Below, in pieces: positions 44,139 through 53,477 of a stretch of 64,000 nt of DNA (position 1 is its first letter; each line of letters opens with the position of its first letter). Under the pieces are notes generated by a model. The model had not been told where the DNA came from, made no database searches, and saw only the letters and a program-made list of their open reading frames with translations. The stretch is taken from the NCBI GenBank assembly GCA_963749115.1, contig CAVVLP010000003.1, forward strand, positions 58,914 to 122,913, written 5' to 3'. A program made the position numbers and the translations under genes. The DNA is from SZUA-36 sp963749115. GTDB taxonomy: Bacteria > Pseudomonadota > Gammaproteobacteria > Xanthomonadales > SZUA-36.

Positions 44139-45189
44139 ATGAATCGTTACACAAAACTCGCACTCGCTTTTTGTTTGGTTCCCATGCTGTCCTGGGCTGA
44201 GGATGCTGAACAGCAGAGCCCCGGCATCACCTGTCATGGTTGAAACCGCACAACGCGACACATTTTCAGCAACCCTTTGGGTCTCCGGCACGGTCATTAG
44301 TCAGAATGACGCACGTATTGCGGCTGAAACAGATGGCCGTATTACCTGGGTGGCGGATGTCGGCTCACGTATAGAACAGGGTCAAGCGATTGCCCGTATT
44401 GATGCCGAAGATTTACGTCTGGACCTGGCCGATAGCGAGGCTCAACTGGCCAGTTTGAAATCACAGCTCAAGTACCGGGATAGCAGTCTGCAACGCTTCC
44501 AGAAACTCGCGGCCAGCAACAATGCCGCGGCCACGCAACTGGATGAGGCGCAATCACAACTGGATATGACCCGGCAGGAAATCAAGCGTGCAGAGGTTGC
44601 CATTGCCCAGATCAAACGCCGTATCAGGCAGACGGAAGTTCTGGCCCCCTTCCCCGGTATCGTGGTGGAAAGGGTGGTTCAGGTTGGTGAATTTGTGAGC
44701 CGTGGCGCACAGGTTGCACGCCTGGTCGATACCGAACACCGGGAAATCAGGGCACAGGCACCGCTTTCGGTTGCTGGCTGGATACGTGAAGGGATGCAGG
44801 TTTCAGTTGAGCATCAGAAGCGTGAATCCCTGAGTCCAATCAGTTATGTCATTCCGGTTGGCGATGATCGCTCACGTATGTTTGAAGTACGCATCGCGGC
44901 CAATGACCCGGCATGGATTATCGGCAGCCCGGTGCGGATTGCACTGCCCAATAGCGAACCGCGTGAACTTGTGGCCATTCCACGTGATGGACTGGTACTA
45001 CGAGGTAACGATATCTTTGTGATGCGGGTGAACAGTGATAACACGGTGGAAAAAATCGCGGTTAAAACCGGAATTGGCCTCGGTGGTTTTGTTGAAGTCA
45101 TTGGCAACGTAGAGCAGGGTGACCGCATCATTACCCGGGGTGGTGAACGTATCCAGGCCGGACAGGCAGTGACCATTTCTGATAGCTAA
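44139..45189 (+). CDS. RND periplasmic adaptor (membrane fusion) protein (one frameshift)
   Basis: An AGGAGG site precedes ATG 44139 (MNRYTKLALAFCLVPML), a signal peptide lost if translation is read only from the downstream frame. The C run at 44219-44222 carries one extra base; without it the protein continues SPASPVMVETAQRDTF. Then come the barrel-sandwich (RIAAETDGRITWVADVGSRIEQG), a helical hairpin (about residues 95-150) and the second lipoyl half (VLAPFPGIVVERVVQVGEFV). Adaptors link RND permeases to TolC. Order permease-adaptor is the reverse of the common order. Confidence 0.85.
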
Positions 45190-45201
45190 GATTCTTCCGG
45201 G

Positions 45202-45230
45202 TGAGGGACAGAGTTTCATGCTGTCCCTCA
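45202..45230. terminator. hairpin after the RND adaptor gene
   Basis: TGAGGGACAG (45202-45211) pairs perfectly with CTGTCCCTCA (45221-45230). There is no strong T tract, so termination by this hairpin alone is uncertain. Confidence 0.45.
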
Positions 45231-45382
45231 TTGTCTAAAGTATCCAACTGAAATAATGTGCTATGTCAGGGTAGCCGAGTATCGAGCACAACAAGGATGT
45301 GCTTGAGCGAGCTCTGGTAGGCAATACCCCCACCCCAGCGCCCCTCGAACTCGCTAAAAGAACCTGAACGACACCCCGTCTT

Positions 45383-47757
45383 TCAACTGGATACTGAACT
45401 TCCGTCAGGTTCATTGATTTTTTTTGAGTCATCGATGTCTTCGACCATCTCTGCTTCTTCTACGTCTTCTACCTCTTCTGACTCTTCTGCCTCTTCTGTC
45501 TCTTCTGTCTCTTCTGTCTCTTCTGCTCTCTTCTTGCCTCTTTTGCCTCTTTTGCCTCTTTTGCTTTTTCTGCTTGTTCTGCTTTTTCGCCCTCTACGAT
45601 CATGGTCCATGCCTGTTCAAAGGCGTCAACCGGGTTACGGTGGAAAAACTCCTCAGCGATGTCCTCGTGCATATGTGATCTATTGAACATCGCCATAATG
45701 GGTTTTTTGACACGCGAGAACAGTACATGGATACCTGACTCGGTCAGGCGTCTGTAATAGTCACGGAGCATCTGGTCACCCGATGCATCCACCTCGGCGA
45801 TGGAAACTGCATCGATAATTAGTACTTTTAGCTGGGGTGTAGACGCCAGCAATTTCTGTAGCTGCTCTTCAAAAAAAGCGACATTGGCAAACACGAGCGA
45901 GCCATCGAATCGCATTCGTACAATGCGCCCATCGTCGATAATGCCGGCTTCCACAGCTTCCGGTGGAAAGAGACGCGCCCGGTGCGGGGGAAAGGCGACA
46001 CGCGGCTTCATGATGCGAAACAGCAGCAGCACCAGTGAGAGCAGCATGCCTAGAATGATGCCCATTTCCAGGTCCGGGGCAAACGCCAGGGTAAACACAA
46101 AGGTCACGCCGGCGACGATGCCATCATGCCGGTTTGCTTGCCAGGCATGGATCGCTGGCTTGATGCTGACCAGGCCCGCCACCGCCACGATGATCACAGC
46201 GGCCAGTGTCGCTTGTGGCAGGTAATAGAGTAAGGGTGTTAAAAACAGCAGGGTAAAGCCAACGATGAGCGCACTTATGACCGAGGCAAACCCGGTCATG
46301 GCCCCGGCATTAAAGTTCACTGCCGAACGGGAAAATGAGCCTGATACGGGATAGGACTGGAATAGGGAGCCGATGATATTACTCATACCCTGTCCGATCA
46401 GTTCACGGTCGGCACTCAAGCTTTGCCTGGTCTTGGCGGCCATGGCCTTGGCGATGGAAATGGCCTCCATAAAACCAATGAGCGAAATGGTAATGGTCGC
46501 CCCGATCAGGTGCATAATCGCGGACCACTCAAATTTGGGCATACTAAACCCGGGCAAGCCCCTGGGAACATCACCAATCACTTTACCACCGGTCTGTAAA
46601 CCAACGACACCGTTGCTGTAACTCTTGATATACCAGGGGTGATCGAATAAACCATTGTCTTCAGTGGTCATGTTTTGGTCGCTAATTTCAGACCGGGTGT
46701 AAAGCTTCATACCCTCGTCTTGCCCAATGACATATAGAGGCGTGTTGAAAAGTTCCTTGTGGTAGGAGCCGGCCTTTTCCTTCAATTGGTCAAGCTGGAA
46801 TTTAATTTGTTCAAGGCTCTGGCGCTCTGTCAGTAGTGTCGCACTATCATCGCCGATATCCTCTGCCTTGGCGACATGATCCTTTTGCGCAATGATGTAC
46901 TTTTCTTTGAGGTTGGTAATGCGTTTTGCCTCCAGTACGTCATACATTAATGCGGTTCTGATCTTCTGATCGGCAATTTGATCGACCTTAACGGTGGTGT
47001 GTTTTTCGAAGCCGAATAGCCAGGCGAGGATGGTCGTGGCGATCACGGCGATCAGCACGGAGGGTAGTTTGGGCTTGTAACGCCGGATGCCAATCATAAT
47101 CGCGAAGGCGAGTACGGCCATGCCCAGTGTTGGCCAGTGGGTGCTCTCCATGGCCGCCTTGATAGTGTTGATCACAAATTCATAGTGATATTCACCCTTG
47201 TCCGCACTTACGCCAAAGATTTTGCCGAGTTGGGAGGTGCCGATGATGATGGCGGCGGCATTGACGAAACCGAGTATCACCGGGTGAGACAGAAAATTCA
47301 GTAGCACACCAAGCCGGAACATACCGAGGGCCAGCTGAAACAGACCGACCATAAAGGCAAGCAGCACCGCGTAACCTACAAAAGCGTCACTTCCCGCTGT
47401 AGCCAGGGGCTCTAATGCCGCTGCGGTCATCAGTGAAACCATGGCCACAGGCCCGGTTGCCAATTGCCGGGAAGAACCGAAAAAAGCGGCTATCATTGTC
47501 GGTAACAGGGAGGCGTAAAGCCCGTAATAAGCCGGCAATCCGGCCAGTTGCGCATAAGCCATGGATTGCGGTATCAGTATCAGGGCAACCGTTAGGCCGG
47601 CGATGAAATCCGTTCGCAACACGGCCTTGTCTTTTAATTCCGGTAGCCAGACCGGCAGCGTCAGAGGGTTAACAATCTGACCCAGGGTATCCTTTGCTGC
47701 CCGAATGACTGTTTCCTGTGTTGTTTTTCTTGCTTGTTCTATATTAACGCTACTCAC
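45383..47757 (-). CDS. SulP-family anion transporter with STAS domain and repeat-encoded tail
   Basis: The membrane domain has the SulP signature PAYYGLYASLLPTMIAAFFG and ATGPVAMVSLMTAAAL, and later PVSGSFSRSAVNFNAGA. Between two helices (after LAWLFGF, before PRGLPGFSMP) sits an extra 140 or so residues with coiled-coil character (TNLKEKYIIAQKDH, LEQIKFQLDQLKEK), not usual in SulP. The STAS domain occupies about residues 620-720. The C-terminus is KEA repeats and then, in the raw frame, QKR repeats. Adding one A at 45534-45535 converts the last part to EET repeats ending DDSKKINEPDGSSVSS at 45383, which looks more natural. The family carries sulfate, bicarbonate or other anions. Confidence 0.85.
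45456..45585. repeat. 9-bp / triplet-type coding microsatellite in the SulP gene
   Basis: Tandem TCTTCTGTC-like units (about 45475-45530) adjoin TTTTGCCTC units (about 45536-45565). On the coding strand they give KEA and EET (or QKR) repeats. Slippage by one base would swap acidic for basic tails. Confidence 0.7.
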
Positions 47758-47903
47758 CCTCGTTCACGCAAAAAAACCTGAAAAGCGGTTAGTTACAAAC
47801 TCATTACTAGATTAACCCAAAAAAAATGAAAACATCCATTACTTTCGAAATTGGAGTAATCAAAAAGATTGTGGTTAAAACTCGAATCGAAGTACGGTTG
47901 TTG

Positions 47904-48061
47904 GCATTCGGGGGACAGTTTACTTAATTCCCTTAGATTTAAGCAGTTATCCCCGGAAAATTAAGTTTCCTCTGATATTCAATTAATTAAACTGACCCCT
48001 GATACCCAATTAAGTAAACTGACCCCTGATACCCAATTAAGTAAACTGACCCCTGATACCC
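47904..48061. repeat. direct repeat copy A with three 27-bp tandem units
   Basis: Bases 47904-48007 match 49232-49335 over 104 bases with two differences. Within copy A the 27-base unit ending CTGACCCCTGATACCC occurs at 47981, 48008 and 48035. The left end (GGGGACAGTTTACTTAATT) is the complement of AATTAAGTAAACTGACCCC in the units apart from one base, so the element is also an inverted repeat. It looks like a REP/MITE-type or IS end. Confidence 0.85.
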
Positions 48062-48062
48062 C

Positions 48063-48218
48063 GGCGGTGAGGTCAAGATTATTGCCAGCATAGAAGACCC
48101 GGAGATAATTCAGCGGATATTCGTCCACCTGGATGGTAATACAAATTTTTCAGCAACAGATCTTTCCGGATTGCCGAGCTCCGCCTCATTGAAATTGTTC
48201 TATTCAAAAGAGTTTTAA
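48063..48218 (+). pseudogene. transposase C-terminal remnant (IS91-like)
   Basis: Immediately after repeat copy A, an open frame reads GGEVKIIASIEDPEIIQRIF then VHLDG, and stops at 48218. The phrase CGG-x-x-x-I-I-A-x-I-E-D-P followed by I-L-x-H-L is the usual C-terminal end of IS91-type (Y2) transposases. The rest of the transposase is missing, replaced by the repeat. Confidence 0.6.
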
Positions 48219-48493
48219 CTCCTTTAGTGATAGCCCCGAAATATATATATGGAGCTTTTTCATGGGTAAATTCCCGAAGACTAGTGTAGACTTGCGGCGC
48301 TATACCGCGATGGGACCATCGCTTATATGACACGTGACGACAGAGGAAAGTTGTCGATTTGAAAAAATTGTGCTTTTCACCCCCACGGCCATTTGTCCGT
48401 GAAAACGCAGGAAAGATCTGAGCGTGCCGCGCCTTGAGTTGGAACCAGTCATACACCGGCCCACTCTATAAAATACAACTATGGGACTTACAA
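48219..48493. other. intergenic region before the second IPTL-CTERM gene
   Basis: The 275 bases between the transposase remnant and the IPTL-CTERM gene show no convincing gene. A 125-codon minus-strand frame (48079-48456) overlaps the remnant and lacks family resemblance. The promoter of the IPTL-CTERM gene should lie here. Confidence 0.4.
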
Positions 48494-49174
48494 ATGACCA
48501 AAAAAACGATCACAGCACTTGCCGTCGCACTGTCGATGTTTGCAGGGGCATCACAAGCTGCCATCACCGATATCGCCGTCAATGGTGATTTTGAAACCGG
48601 TGATTTCACCGGGTGGGTACAATTTCCGGGTTCTTTAGGAGAAGCTGGCCAGACAATCGTTGCAGGAAATCCCGGTAGCGCGGCCAGGCTATTAGAGACT
48701 GCCCCAGCTGCAAACATCATAAAGCAAGCCAATCTCCTCCCAGGTGAATGGACTGAAGGTCAGCAGATCGATATCCAGTTCGACATTCGTGGCACAGCAG
48801 GGGCCGGCGGTGTTCTGTTTGCAGAGATGTTTTCAGAATTGGAAGGTGGTGGCACATCCAAGAGTGAGATCTTGGGCGGAGGCCCGCTTTTTCCGAATGC
48901 TGATCCGAACGTTTGGACAACGTATAATTTCAGCAGCACGGTTGGTCCTGATAGTTCCGGCGGCATAACACTTCAGTTCAACTCAGCTTGTGCCCCTGTT
49001 GTGGACTGTATCGCCGATTATACGATCGATAACGTGATTATCAACGCTGATATTGTCGGACCACCAACAGGTAACTCGGCCACGTCAATTCCCACCACAT
49101 CCCAGTGGGCACTGATTATGATGACAATGCTGCTTGGCTTGGTTGTGTTTGCAAACAGAAAACGCCTGTTTTAA
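48494..49174 (+). CDS. exported IPTL-CTERM protein
   Basis: Start 48494 (MTKKTITALAVALSMFAGAS) gives a signal peptide. The body resembles a jelly-roll carbohydrate-binding domain (NGDFETGDFTGWVQFPGS, WTTYNFSSTVGP, GGITLQFNSACAPV, YTIDNVIIN). The C-terminus is a full sorting signal: IPTTSQWA, a hydrophobic helix and NRKRLF. Such proteins are thought to be processed by exosortase H and displayed or released. The gene lies between the two copies of the direct repeat. Confidence 0.78.
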   Translation: MTKKTITALAVALSMFAGASQAAITDIAVNGDFETGDFTGWVQFPGSLGEAGQTIVAGNPGSAARLLETAPAANIIKQANLLPGEWTEGQQIDIQFDIRGTAGAGGVLFAEMFSELEGGGTSKSEILGGGPLFPNADPNVWTTYNFSSTVGPDSSGGITLQFNSACAPVVDCIADYTIDNVIINADIVGPPTGNSATSIPTTSQWALIMMTMLLGLVVFANRKRLF

Positions 49175-49200
49175 ATTTTAAGCAATCACATGGAACTACT

Positions 49201-49226
49201 AAGGGTCACTGCGGTGACCCTTTTTT
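49201..49226 (+). terminator. intrinsic terminator after IPTL-CTERM gene
   Basis: AAGGGTCAC (49201-49209) pairs with GTGACCCTT (49214-49222), then Ts through 49226. Confidence 0.9.
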
Positions 49227-49231
49227 ATTGC

Positions 49232-49380
49232 GCATTCGGGGGACAGTTTACTTAATTCCCTTAGATTTAAGCAGTTACCCCCGGAAAATTGAGTTTCCTC
49301 TGATATTCAATTAATTAAACTGACCCCTGATACCCCTGATACCCAATTAAGTAAACTGACCCCTGATACCCCCTGATACC
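49232..49380. repeat. direct repeat copy B
   Basis: The first 104 bases repeat copy A in the same orientation. The right part holds shuffled CCCCTGATAC units. Its right end abuts the truncated PEP-synthase-like gene, which suggests insertion or recombination here. Confidence 0.85.
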
Positions 49381-49482
49381 AGGCGAGAGTTGGGCCAGCT
49401 TTGCCGCCTTGCCACCGACAACCTTCTCGCCCCATTCTCCGGGACCGCCGAGAGGAATCAGCAGCGGTCGCCCGGCAGCCAC
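49381..49482 (-). pseudogene. 5' fragment of a PEP synthase / pyruvate phosphate dikinase-like gene
   Basis: An AGGAGG site precedes GTG 49482. The frame reads AAGRPLLIPLGGPGEWGEKV then VGGKAAKLAQLSPG, and runs into repeat copy B. The GGKAA-x-LA-x-L motif is the N-terminal nucleotide-binding start of PEP synthase/PPDK enzymes. Only about 34 codons remain. The start overlaps the end of the PPOX gene, so the two were probably one operon. Confidence 0.65.
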
Positions 49483-49976
49483 TGGTTTACCTCCTGAAAT
49501 CGTGCGACATGCAGGAAACGAACAACATCAACGCGAAACAGCGCACAGGTGACCGCGTTCACGAATGACTTCAGGTACGGATGCCGAGCAACCAGCAAAC
49601 CGGACCAGCGCTCGAACTCATCGCCGCGTTCGATCATTTGTGATTGACCGGTGACGGTGACGGCTTCGATCTCCATCAGCTCATCAAGCCGGTCCGGACG
49701 ATTGTCGATGACAAGCGCGACATGATCAGACTCGCTGAGCAGGCGGTACTTGCGGGTTGCGACCGGCGTGACAAACACGGCATGCCGCATATCCTCCGAG
49801 AATGCAAAGGCCACCAGTGCCCCGTATGGCTGCCCGCCGCCCTGGACGCACAACACCGCGTAGGGTTGCTTATCGATCAATTGCCGGATGCGCTCGCGCA
49901 CGGCGGGGTCCGCCGTTGCGCCCGGGCTCTCTGACAGGTCACTACGCTTGAAAAGCGGTTCGTCGGAATTATTCAT
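49458..49976 (-). CDS. pyridoxamine 5'-phosphate oxidase-fold (FMN-binding) protein
   Basis: The protein has 172 residues. The split-barrel fold is suggested by YAVLCVQGGGQPYGALVAFAF, TRKYRLLSESDHVALVIDNR, and a C-terminal CALFRVDVVRFLHVARFQEV. These PPOX-family proteins bind FMN, F420 or haem; the substrate is not predictable. The downstream partner (PEP-synthase-like) is truncated. Confidence 0.75.
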   Translation of the reverse strand: MNNSDEPLFKRSDLSESPGATADPAVRERIRQLIDKQPYAVLCVQGGGQPYGALVAFAFSEDMRHAVFVTPVATRKYRLLSESDHVALVIDNRPDRLDELMEIEAVTVTGQSQMIERGDEFERWSGLLVARHPYLKSFVNAVTCALFRVDVVRFLHVARFQEVNQWLPGDRC

Positions 49977-50323
49977 TGCATTGCTGTCTCATTGATGCCC
50001 GAAGCCACGGTGCGTTTCGTCAAGGCACGACCGCAGCTTGAACATGGACCAGATAATTGACCCCTGGAGGGTTTCCCGTAATTTCGTAAGTTTAGCAGTA
50101 TTGACCACAAACCGGATTGATCCGCTGACATGTCACTGCGCAAGGCGCCTCAACAATCAGCGAGGCGCGGGAATGTTTTCGACACCACCCCTGTGTACCG
50201 CGTCCTGGCCGGCACTCCACATGGAATTGCCTTGCACTGACACGCGATTATATAGACATTATCTATACAACAGTTATACAATACAGCCTGAAAATATGCA
50301 AGACCAGCGCAGGAGCCCCCACA
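49977..50323. promoter_or_regulatory. divergent intergenic region with AT-rich promoter for the DCC operon
   Basis: Between the divergent PPOX and DCC genes, about 50250-50290 is AT-rich with direct repeats of TATACA (CTATACAACAG, TTATACAATAC). These may be promoter elements or operator half-sites. No gene was found in the 347 bases. Confidence 0.35.
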
Positions 50324-50743
50324 ATGACCACACAACGCGATGTATTGGCACAGCATTCTGAACCAGATCTTCCGGTGGTCTTCTTCGATGGCGACTGCCC
50401 CCTGTGTCGACGCGAGATCGCCCACTATCGACGTGTCGACACGGCACAGCGCCTGTGCTGGGTGGACGCGGCGAGTGAACCCGAGGTACTAGGCAGACAT
50501 GGCCTCTCTCTGGAGGCAGCCATGGCTGAATTGCATGTGCTGGACGAAACCGGGCGCTGGCAACGGGGCATCGATGCCTTCCTGGTGATCTGGCAGCAAT
50601 TGCCGGCGTACCGATGGCTGGCGAAGATAATCACAGCCCTGGGTTTGCGACGTCCACTGGCATTCGCTTACCGCCATTTCGCAGCATGGCGCAACCGGCG
50701 CCGCTGCGGCAACCACGGCTGCGCAGCCAATAGCGACATATGA
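50324..50743 (+). CDS. DCC-family thiol-disulfide oxidoreductase (DUF393)
   Basis: The hallmark VVFFDGDCPLCRREI gives the DxxC-xx-C of the DCC family, followed by conserved DAFLVIWQQLP and a helical C-terminus (YRHFAAWRNRRR). The family is thioredoxin-like with poorly known targets. TGA overlaps the next ATG (ATGA). Confidence 0.85.
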   Translation: MTTQRDVLAQHSEPDLPVVFFDGDCPLCRREIAHYRRVDTAQRLCWVDAASEPEVLGRHGLSLEAAMAELHVLDETGRWQRGIDAFLVIWQQLPAYRWLAKIITALGLRRPLAFAYRHFAAWRNRRRCGNHGCAANSDI

Positions 50744-51276
50744 GGGATCGAATGCGTATCTACACCCTGCAGCGGGAACAGTGGGTGGCAAGACCGCGAG
50801 AACGCGTATTCCCGTTTTTCGCCCAACCCGAAAACCTTGCACTGATCACCCCGCCGAGCCTTCGCTTTCGACTCCTGACACCCGACCCGGTAACCATGGA
50901 GAAGGGTCGCGTCATCGACTACACCATACGGGTCATGGGACTGCCAACCCGCTGGCGAACACTGATTACCCGTTACGATCCACCCCGGTGCTTTGTTGAT
51001 GAGCAGCTTTTCGGACCTTATTCCTTCTGGCATCACACCCATCGATTCGAGCCACGCGACGGGGGAACACTGCTTTTCGATGAGGTGCATTACGCGCTGC
51101 CGATACTGCTTGTCGGACCCGCCAGAGACCTCCTTCACACACTCTACATACGGCCAACCCTGGAACGGATCTTCGACTATCGGCAGCAGGTATTCCAGGA
51201 TCTCTTCGACGGCGCCCCGGCAACCGGCGTTACAGCCCCTCATCCCCTGACGACTAGCGAGGAAAGCGCGGCATGA
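50740..51276 (+). CDS. SRPBCC-superfamily (START/Bet v1-like) ligand-binding protein
   Basis: The protein has 178 residues. The START-like pattern is REQWVARPRERVFPFFAQP, ENLALITPPSLRF, then RWRTLITRYDPP, FVDEQLFGPYSFWHHTHRFE and LFDEVHYALP. These proteins bind hydrophobic ligands. It overlaps neighbours by 4 bases on both sides (ATGA), so the three genes are translationally coupled. A second start at 50752 is possible. Confidence 0.8.
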   Translation: MRDRMRIYTLQREQWVARPRERVFPFFAQPENLALITPPSLRFRLLTPDPVTMEKGRVIDYTIRVMGLPTRWRTLITRYDPPRCFVDEQLFGPYSFWHHTHRFEPRDGGTLLFDEVHYALPILLVGPARDLLHTLYIRPTLERIFDYRQQVFQDLFDGAPATGVTAPHPLTTSEESAA

Positions 51277-52202
51277 AGGTTACAATTTTCGGTGGTAGTG
51301 GCTACGTTGGTAACTACCTGATCGACGAGCTGCTGAAAAAAGGACATCACCCGGTGCTGCTGATACGCCCGGAAAGCCGTCACAAGGTGAATCACGCTCA
51401 ACACTGCACGCTGATCGATGGTGACATCGCCGATCCGGAGGCGGTACGCGCGGCTGTCAGTGGTACGGATGCCGTGATATATCTCATCGGCATCCTGCGC
51501 GAGTTTCCTGCAAAGGGTATAACCTACCAGGCGTTGCATTTCGAGGGCGCAAGGCGGGCCATGGATGCCGCAGCAGACACCGGGGTGCGCCGCTTTTTGC
51601 TGATGAGTGCCAATGGCGTAAAGGCCGACGGTACCGGCTACCAGCGCACCAAGTACATGGCCGAGCAGTACCTCAAGACCACCACGCTGCAATGGACGGT
51701 GTTTCGGCCATCGGTGCTGTTCGGCGACCCGCGCGGTCGAATGGAATTTGCGACCCAGTTGTACCGGGATATCGTACGCTCCCCGCTTCCGGCCCCGCTG
51801 TTCTACGATGGCCTGCTCCCGGTCAAGGCCGGCATGTTCCGAATGTCGCCGGTGCATGTCGAGGATGTAGCCACGGTCTTTGTCAAGGCCCTGGACATGC
51901 CAGAGACGGCAGGACAGATATATGAACTATGCGGGCCGGAGGCACTGTCATGGAAAGACATCCTGCAGATGATCGCCGCTGCAGCCGGCACCACCAAAAT
52001 CACACTTCCGGCACCTGCCATGCTCCTCAAGGTACTCGCCGCTCCCCTTGACCAGTATGCATTCTTCCCAATCACCCGCGACCAGCTAACGATGCTCATG
52101 CAGGGTAATACCTGTGGTGGACAAGACGCGTTCCAGACCTTCGACCTGAAACCCGCGCCCTTCAACACGAACGGACTCGCTTATCTTCAGGGCGATGCCT
52201 GA
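51273..52202 (+). CDS. NAD(P)-binding SDR-family epimerase/reductase (NDUFA9-like)
   Basis: The protein has 309 residues. The Rossmann fold begins VTIFGGSGYVGNYL. DGDIADPEAV and DAVIYLIG follow, and YQRTKYMAEQYLK gives the active-site YxxxK. It belongs to the atypical extended SDR group related to NDUFA9-like or NmrA-like proteins. In other gammaproteobacteria DCC, SRPBCC and SDR genes often accompany DNA photolyase genes; none is seen here. Substrate is unknown. Confidence 0.82.
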   Translation: MKVTIFGGSGYVGNYLIDELLKKGHHPVLLIRPESRHKVNHAQHCTLIDGDIADPEAVRAAVSGTDAVIYLIGILREFPAKGITYQALHFEGARRAMDAAADTGVRRFLLMSANGVKADGTGYQRTKYMAEQYLKTTTLQWTVFRPSVLFGDPRGRMEFATQLYRDIVRSPLPAPLFYDGLLPVKAGMFRMSPVHVEDVATVFVKALDMPETAGQIYELCGPEALSWKDILQMIAAAAGTTKITLPAPAMLLKVLAAPLDQYAFFPITRDQLTMLMQGNTCGGQDAFQTFDLKPAPFNTNGLAYLQGDA

Positions 52203-52274
52203 GCAACCTGGCCCCCTTTTAGGTCGTGCCGTGGCCTGACATCATTGGTGCCCTGGAAAACCGCCGACGCTTGT

Positions 52275-53477
52275 CTATTTCTGCTTTTTCATACTCTGTT
52301 GTAACAGCTCGCCGAAGCTGCCCATGGCGCCTTCTTCTTTCGGCTTTTGCTTGTACTGCTCGATGTTTACCCCAGTCTCGGCGGCCTTATTCTCATCCAA
52401 TGAAAGACTGATGCGCCGCTTTTCGATATCGATGCCAAGTACGGTCGCCTCGACTTTGTCGCCGATCTTGACGACCTCACTCGGGTGATTCACGCGTTTG
52501 TCGGCACCGAGTTCGCTAATGTGAGCCAGTCCGTCAATGCCCGGGGTCAGCTCGACAAAGGCGCCAAAAGGTTCCACTCGGCTGATGGTCCCACTGACCC
52601 TGGTGCCGACGGCAAAAGCCGCTGACGCCTCCTGCCAGGGGTCCTTTGCCAGGGCACGCAGTGACAAGGCAATTTTCTCCGGCCGCTTTGGGTTGTCCGT
52701 CTTCTCGATCCGTAATACAGCCACTTCAAGTTCCTGTCCCTCGTGGAGCATCTCGTTCGGGTGGCCGAGCCGGGCGAAAGACAGCTCGCTGATATGGATC
52801 ATGCCCTCGATACCGCCGAGATCGACGAAGGCACCATAATTCTGCAGAGACGTGACCTTACCGGGCAGGGTCGCTCCGACCTCCAGCCTGGCTCGAATTT
52901 GTATGGCTCGTTCGCGCTGCTCCTCTTCGAGTATCGCGCGTCTTGATAGCACCAGGTTCGGGCGCCGTCCACCCTCGATCTTCATGATACGGAAATCCAG
53001 CCGCTGGCCGGCTAACTCAGACAAATCTTCGACAAAGTGAATGTCGATCTGCGAGGCCGGGCAGAAGGCACGCTGACCGGCGATCTGTACTTCGACGCCA
53101 CCCTTCGTGACACCGGTTACCAGACCCGCAACCGGCAGTCCCTGACTGTAAGCGTCCTGCAGTCCTGATAGGTCGTGGGCCTTGAGTCCGTGTTGGGTGC
53201 CGAGGACCAGCGCTCCGGTCTCTTTGTCCTTGCTCGTCACCGCGGCCTCAACCTTGTCACCGATCTTCGCGGTCAATTCTCCCGCATCATTCATTAACAC
53301 GTCGATATCCATCACCCCGTCGCATTTGAACCCAAGGTCGATATAGGCGTGCTCTTCGCCAATGCTAACGATAGTGCCTTGCACCCTGTCGCCGACACCT
53401 GGCTCTGTCTGCTTCCGTGTCGGTTGGGATTCATCGAACTGGGCCAGTAGATCTTCGAAGTTTTCTGAGTTGGACAT
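52275..53477 (-). CDS. S1-domain RNA-binding protein (S1-like, four repeats)
   Basis: Starting at 53477 (MSNSENFEDLLAQFDES) the protein has 400 residues. Four S1 motifs follow: VGDRVQGTIVSIGEEHAYID, GLPVAGLVTGVTKGGVEVQI, GATLPGKVTSLQNYGAFVDL, GTRVSGTISRVEPFGAFVEL, the last two ending MIHISEL and LAHISEL. True RpsA has six repeats and about 555 residues, so this is a shorter S1 paralogue. It probably binds RNA or ribosomes. An upstream in-frame start at 53516 is less likely. Confidence 0.85.
   Translation of the reverse strand: MSNSENFEDLLAQFDESQPTRKQTEPGVGDRVQGTIVSIGEEHAYIDLGFKCDGVMDIDVLMNDAGELTAKIGDKVEAAVTSKDKETGALVLGTQHGLKAHDLSGLQDAYSQGLPVAGLVTGVTKGGVEVQIAGQRAFCPASQIDIHFVEDLSELAGQRLDFRIMKIEGGRRPNLVLSRRAILEEEQRERAIQIRARLEVGATLPGKVTSLQNYGAFVDLGGIEGMIHISELSFARLGHPNEMLHEGQELEVAVLRIEKTDNPKRPEKIALSLRALAKDPWQEASAAFAVGTRVSGTISRVEPFGAFVELTPGIDGLAHISELGADKRVNHPSEVVKIGDKVEATVLGIDIEKRRISLSLDENKAAETGVNIEQYKQKPKEEGAMGSFGELLQQSMKKQK

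Noticed and set aside
45456..45585. Short tandem repeats as a CRISPR or regulatory array
   Set aside because: They are in-frame coding repeats of the SulP tail.
47981..48061. Tandem 27-bp repeats as a CRISPR array
   Set aside because: Units are contiguous with no spacers and no cas genes are present.
48079..48456. 125-codon minus-strand frame
   Set aside because: It runs antisense to the transposase remnant, and composition is not protein-like.
50250..50290. LitR/MerR-type light-response operator
   Set aside because: The TATACA motifs are direct rather than inverted repeats; the spacing does not match a site I can name.
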